Shown: piece by piece, positions 41,763-44,711 of the stretch
How the letters are laid out: each line of letters starts with the position of its first letter
Numbering within the stretch: position 1 is the stretch's first letter
NCBI GenBank assembly: GCA_041481485.1
Contig: JBGPBY010000004.1
Coordinates: 1 to 44,711, forward strand
Direction of reading: 5' to 3'
From: JBGPBY01 sp041481485
Lineage (GTDB): Bacteria > Acidobacteriota > Terriglobia > 20CM-2-55-15
DNA: 44,711 nt
Notes under the pieces: model-generated
Database searches by the model: none
Seen by the model: the letters and a program-made list of their open reading frames with translations, nothing else
Told to the model about the DNA's origin: nothing
Program-made: the position numbers and the translations under genes

Positions 41763-44018
41763 TTGGAGATTGCAACGAAACGAGCCCAGTCCCTCGTCTT
41801 TTTGTTTTTTGTCTGGACGCTTCCACTTTCTGCCCAGCAGTTGCGGATCTACCATATTGATGTCGAACAGGCGAGCGCCACACTGTTTGTGGCACCGGGA
41901 GGTAAGACCTTACTTGTCGATAGCGGCAAGAACGGAATGGGATCCCGCGTCAAAGCGGTAATGGACCGCGCCCACGTGAGCGTCATCGATTTCTTTGTCA
42001 ATACGCATTATCACGAAGATCACTATGGGGGCATCGACGATCTCGTCAATCTCGGTGTTTCGGTTGGCGAGGCTTACGACCGCGGCGACAAGGACCTTTT
42101 GCCTGTCGACAAACTCAGTGAAGTTACATTTAAGGATTACCAGAACGCCGTAGGCAATCGAGCTCACCACCTCACTGCTGGCATGACCTTGCCTTTGGAC
42201 CCCATTATGACGGTCACATGCATTTCTGCCGACGGCCTTGTGATCGGAGAAAGTCCCTCGGCAGTGAGTAACGACGAGAACAATCTGAGTATCTCGTTGC
42301 TGATAACGATGGGATCATTTCGCTACTTTATTGGGGGCGACATCCAGAGCCCCACGGAACAGAAGATTGCAGACCGCGATTTGGTAAAGGACGTGGATGT
42401 CTACGTCGCCGATCATCACGGATCCGATACCAGTTCGATTGTTCCGTTCGTCTCGGACCTCAACCCCCATGTAATTATCATCTCTAATGGCGACAATGCG
42501 GGGTTCCACCATCCGCGGCAAGTCACATTGGCGGCGTTCGCCCAACTTCCTGGTCCTCCCGCGGTATTTCAGACAAACAAGTGTACGAAAGGTCCGCCAT
42601 GCGGGAATGTGCCCGACGAATTCATCGCAGATCCGGAGTCCAGCGATCAGGACGGCACCATTGCATTGACCGCAGACATGCCAACGCATTCCTATACGAT
42701 CGCATTCGATTCCGGAATAAGCCGGACATTCCAGTTTCGAGGTTTTAACGTTTCAATCCCTCCAACGAATGTGGCCGCAGCGGCAAACGGCGCTACGGCG
42801 AGCGCTTCGTCGTTCTACAATTCCGGATTTCCACCTGGCGGAGCAATCGATAGCGACCGCAAAGGGCTCGCCTGGGCCAATGGCGGAGGTTGGAACGACG
42901 GTACCGACAGTACGTTCCCTGACTGGCTGCAAGTGGACTTCGCCGGTCCGGAGACGATCGCTGAGGTCGACGTCTTTACGGTGCAGGATGACTATGCCAA
43001 TCCCGCAGAGCCTGCCCCGGGCACGCCGTTTACTCTTTACGGAATCACGGCGTTCCAGGTCCAGTACTGGGATGGACAGTCCTGGGCCATCGTCCCCGGC
43101 GGCAACATCACCGGAAACAACCAGGTTTGGCGTCAGATCACTTTTGCGGCGATCACGACGACGAAGATTCGCATTTACGTCACCGGAGCGCTCAACTCCT
43201 ATAGCCGTATCACCGAGGTCGAAGCCTATGCATCTACAGGTGTGGTCAACAATCCTCCAACAGTACTTTTGAACGCTCCGGCCAACAACACGGTATTCAG
43301 TGCACCAGCCGTAGTGTCGTTAAGCGCATCGGCCAACGACATCGACGGAAGCATCCGCAAGGTGGAGTTTTTCGCGGGATCGACTTTGGTGGCTACGAGC
43401 GCGAGCCTGACGAATCCGTATACGGCAACGTGGGACAATGCGCTAGCAGGAAACTACGCCATCACGGCGATAGCGACCGACAATTTGGGAGCAACAACAC
43501 AATCGTCGCCTGCGAATATCGTGGTGACCACTGGAGGGCGGATCAATCTGGCATTGGCGTCCAATGGCGGATCGGTAATGGCTTCCTCCAGCTACAACCG
43601 CGCCTATCCACCTGAGGGTGCAATCAATGGAGACCGAAGCGGTCTGTCATGGGAGGGAGGCGGAGGGTGGAACGATTCCACAGAGGATGCATATCCGGAC
43701 TGGCTGGAAGTCGATTTCAACGGTACCAAAACCATTCAGGAAATCGATGTGTTCACACTGCAGGACAACTTCGCATCGCCAGGGGACCCAACGCCCACGA
43801 TGACGTTCTCACTGTACGGTATTACGAACTTTCAAGTGCAGTACTGGACCGGATCTCAGTGGCTCGATATGCCGGGCGGGAATGTGAGTGGAAACAACCT
43901 GGTCTGGCGCAAGTTCAGTTTCAGCCCTATTTCCACCACAAGCATCCGTGTATTGGTAAACGGCGCTCTGAATGGCTACAGCCGAATCACCGAAGTCGAG
44001 GCCTATGCTGCACCATAA
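41763..44018 (+). CDS. Secreted metallo-beta-lactamase-fold hydrolase with two discoidin-like domains
   Basis: This is a 751-residue protein starting at TTG (41763). No in-frame ATG precedes the signal peptide (AQSLVFLFFVWTLPLSAQ). Residues 25-330 are a ComEC-type metallo-beta-lactamase domain with THYHEDHYGG (metal motif HxHxDH, 82-87), later GGDIQSPTEQ and DHHGSDTSS. Residues about 337-492 are an F5/8 type C-like beta-sandwich (DWLQVDFAGPETIAEVDVFT, SRITEVEAYAS). Residues about 497-588 are an Ig-like domain (DIDGSIRKVEFFAGSTLVAT). A second F5/8-type domain fills 593-751. The discoidin-like domains probably bind glycans. The hydrolase substrate is unknown; nucleic acid or a phosphoester is possible. 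Confidence 0.88.
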   Translation: MEIATKRAQSLVFLFFVWTLPLSAQQLRIYHIDVEQASATLFVAPGGKTLLVDSGKNGMGSRVKAVMDRAHVSVIDFFVNTHYHEDHYGGIDDLVNLGVSVGEAYDRGDKDLLPVDKLSEVTFKDYQNAVGNRAHHLTAGMTLPLDPIMTVTCISADGLVIGESPSAVSNDENNLSISLLITMGSFRYFIGGDIQSPTEQKIADRDLVKDVDVYVADHHGSDTSSIVPFVSDLNPHVIIISNGDNAGFHHPRQVTLAAFAQLPGPPAVFQTNKCTKGPPCGNVPDEFIADPESSDQDGTIALTADMPTHSYTIAFDSGISRTFQFRGFNVSIPPTNVAAAANGATASASSFYNSGFPPGGAIDSDRKGLAWANGGGWNDGTDSTFPDWLQVDFAGPETIAEVDVFTVQDDYANPAEPAPGTPFTLYGITAFQVQYWDGQSWAIVPGGNITGNNQVWRQITFAAITTTKIRIYVTGALNSYSRITEVEAYASTGVVNNPPTVLLNAPANNTVFSAPAVVSLSASANDIDGSIRKVEFFAGSTLVATSASLTNPYTATWDNALAGNYAITAIATDNLGATTQSSPANIVVTTGGRINLALASNGGSVMASSSYNRAYPPEGAINGDRSGLSWEGGGGWNDSTEDAYPDWLEVDFNGTKTIQEIDVFTLQDNFASPGDPTPTMTFSLYGITNFQVQYWTGSQWLDMPGGNVSGNNLVWRKFSFSPISTTSIRVLVNGALNGYSRITEVEAYAAP

Positions 44019-44060
44019 CCCGAAAAATTATTTAATTCAGGGGCCGATTGCAGTTTTTCC

Positions 44061-44279
44061 TTAGCTCCGTTTGTTCGCAGTAGACGGATTTCTCTCATGA
44101 TGTCCAGCGCACGTCAGCACTGGTAAACGGGGATACTTTGCGAATTGCTGATCGTCAAGTGACAATGCACAGAATACGAATACGGAACCGCGATTCGATT
44201 CCACCCGCCGAATGTTGATGCAATTTGCGCACAGCCCTGCCGTTTCGCGGCTGATTTTAGATTCCGGCTTGCGCTTCAT
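44061..44279 (-). CDS. Small conserved Cys-rich protein
   Basis: This is a 72-residue protein with CANCINIRRVESNRGSVFVF, CALS, then FAKYPRLPVLTCAGHH. The four Cys residues are spaced like a zinc ribbon, and the KYPRLPVLxC end is a pattern I know from small proteins of many soil bacteria. No function is assigned. It is convergent with the metallo-beta-lactamase gene, with a gap of 42 bases. There is no clear ribosome site. Confidence 0.7.
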   Translation of the reverse strand: MKRKPESKISRETAGLCANCINIRRVESNRGSVFVFCALSLDDQQFAKYPRLPVLTCAGHHERNPSTANKRS

Positions 44280-44386
44280 CCTTTCAGCATACGTGGACTG
44301 ATGCCTTTCCGATCTAAATGGGTAGTGGATTTGTCCAATTCGCGGAAAAGTGTCCAGTGACGTCCGCTATGCGACAGCGGGAGAGC

Positions 44387-44711
44387 ATGAAACACCCAGA
44401 CGATCCTTTAACTATCGAAACTAACCCGTGGGTGCCACTGACCCGAAATCGACGCCCAGCGAAATGACGCTCAGCTCTATGCCGAGACACTGGCGGCCAT
44501 CAAGGATCGTCTCATCAAATTTCACGAGTTCACGTTCGTTGGCGACGACGTGCAGAAAATTGAATACGTCTTTAACGCGTTTTTCCGTGGCGGTCCCCGG
44601 ATGGACTACGCCACCGCCAGTTCGAGCCCGAGCCAGCAGGTACCGAGTTACTACAACTTAATGGTGATGAACGACGGGCGTGGAAAGAATTGGGCGTATC
44701 TGAATGCCGAA
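44387..44711 (+). pseudogene. Frameshifted gene leaving the window
   Basis: An ATG at 44387 with GGGAG just upstream opens a frame (KHPDDPLTIETNPWVPLT) that ends at 44467. From 44442 the next frame is open to the window end and clearly protein-like: EIDAQRNDAQLYAETLAAIK, DRLIKFHEFTFVGDDVQKIE, then NAFFRGGPRMDYATASSSPS. Removing one C from the CCC at 44442-44444 joins them as WVPLTEIDAQRND. So this is either a frameshifted gene or a sequence error. The family is not recognised, and the 3' part is outside the window. Confidence 0.55.

Overview
The window looks like a chromosome segment of an Acidobacteriota bacterium (Solibacter-like or a relative). This is inferred from family content: an Oar-type TonB-dependent receptor with an N-terminal carboxypeptidase-regulatory domain, a PF07638-type ECF sigma factor next to a TPR Ser/Thr kinase, a kinase with a TolB/PD40-like sensor, small secreted proteins with an IPFDF motif, short Cys-rich proteins common in that phylum, and tandem secreted serine hydrolases. 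I see no rRNA, tRNA, CRISPR array, phage or intact insertion sequence. No taxonomic search could be run.

Layout. 1-7.8 kb: M23 peptidase, YHS-domain protein, fatty acid desaturase, then a tightly overlapping reverse-strand operon DUF1460 amidase-like / GT2 glycosyltransferase / DUF4922 / SpoIID, a nested palindromic repeat, and a secreted peroxiredoxin. 7.9-16.1 kb: an RRM protein coupled to argJ, an aminotransferase, an alpha/beta hydrolase, two tandem beta-lactamase-fold hydrolases, and several gene fragments. 16.3-22.5 kb: secreted proteins, a second copy of the palindromic repeat, and a 1265-residue TonB-dependent receptor. 22.5-30.9 kb: a signalling island. 31-34 kb: a scrap zone of truncated genes. 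34-44.7 kb: a kinase with a propeller sensor, small and broken genes, a HEAT-repeat protein, CysC, a secreted metallo-beta-lactamase-fold protein with two discoidin-like domains, and a frameshifted gene that leaves the window.

The signalling island is the most interesting region. On the reverse strand a sigma factor, a membrane Ser/Thr kinase with TPRs and a small protein ending in DPDFYCDR form one operon. On the opposite strand, head to head, lie the decayed remains of a second sigma factor and then a second protein of the same small family with the identical C-terminus. This looks like an inverted duplicate that lost its kinase. Next comes an FHA-GAF-AAA+ sigma54 activator, whose FHA domain would be expected to bind phosphothreonine. 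It is followed by two secreted-protein genes. Each of these has the same three-part GATACA/GTATCC element upstream, with sub-sites spaced exactly 11 and 22 bp, and a -24/-12-like promoter follows. I infer a phospho-signalling circuit with visible target sites.

The second candidate system is the DUF1460/GT2/DUF4922/SpoIID operon. It joins a peptidoglycan amidase-like enzyme and a lytic-transglycosylase-like enzyme, neither with a visible signal peptide, to a glycosyltransferase and a HIT-like enzyme with an HxHxQ motif.

Gene decay is frequent. At least ten fragments or frameshifted genes are visible, including a BrnT toxin cut off at its first codons by a LeuC/aconitase fragment while the BrnA antitoxin frame stays intact.
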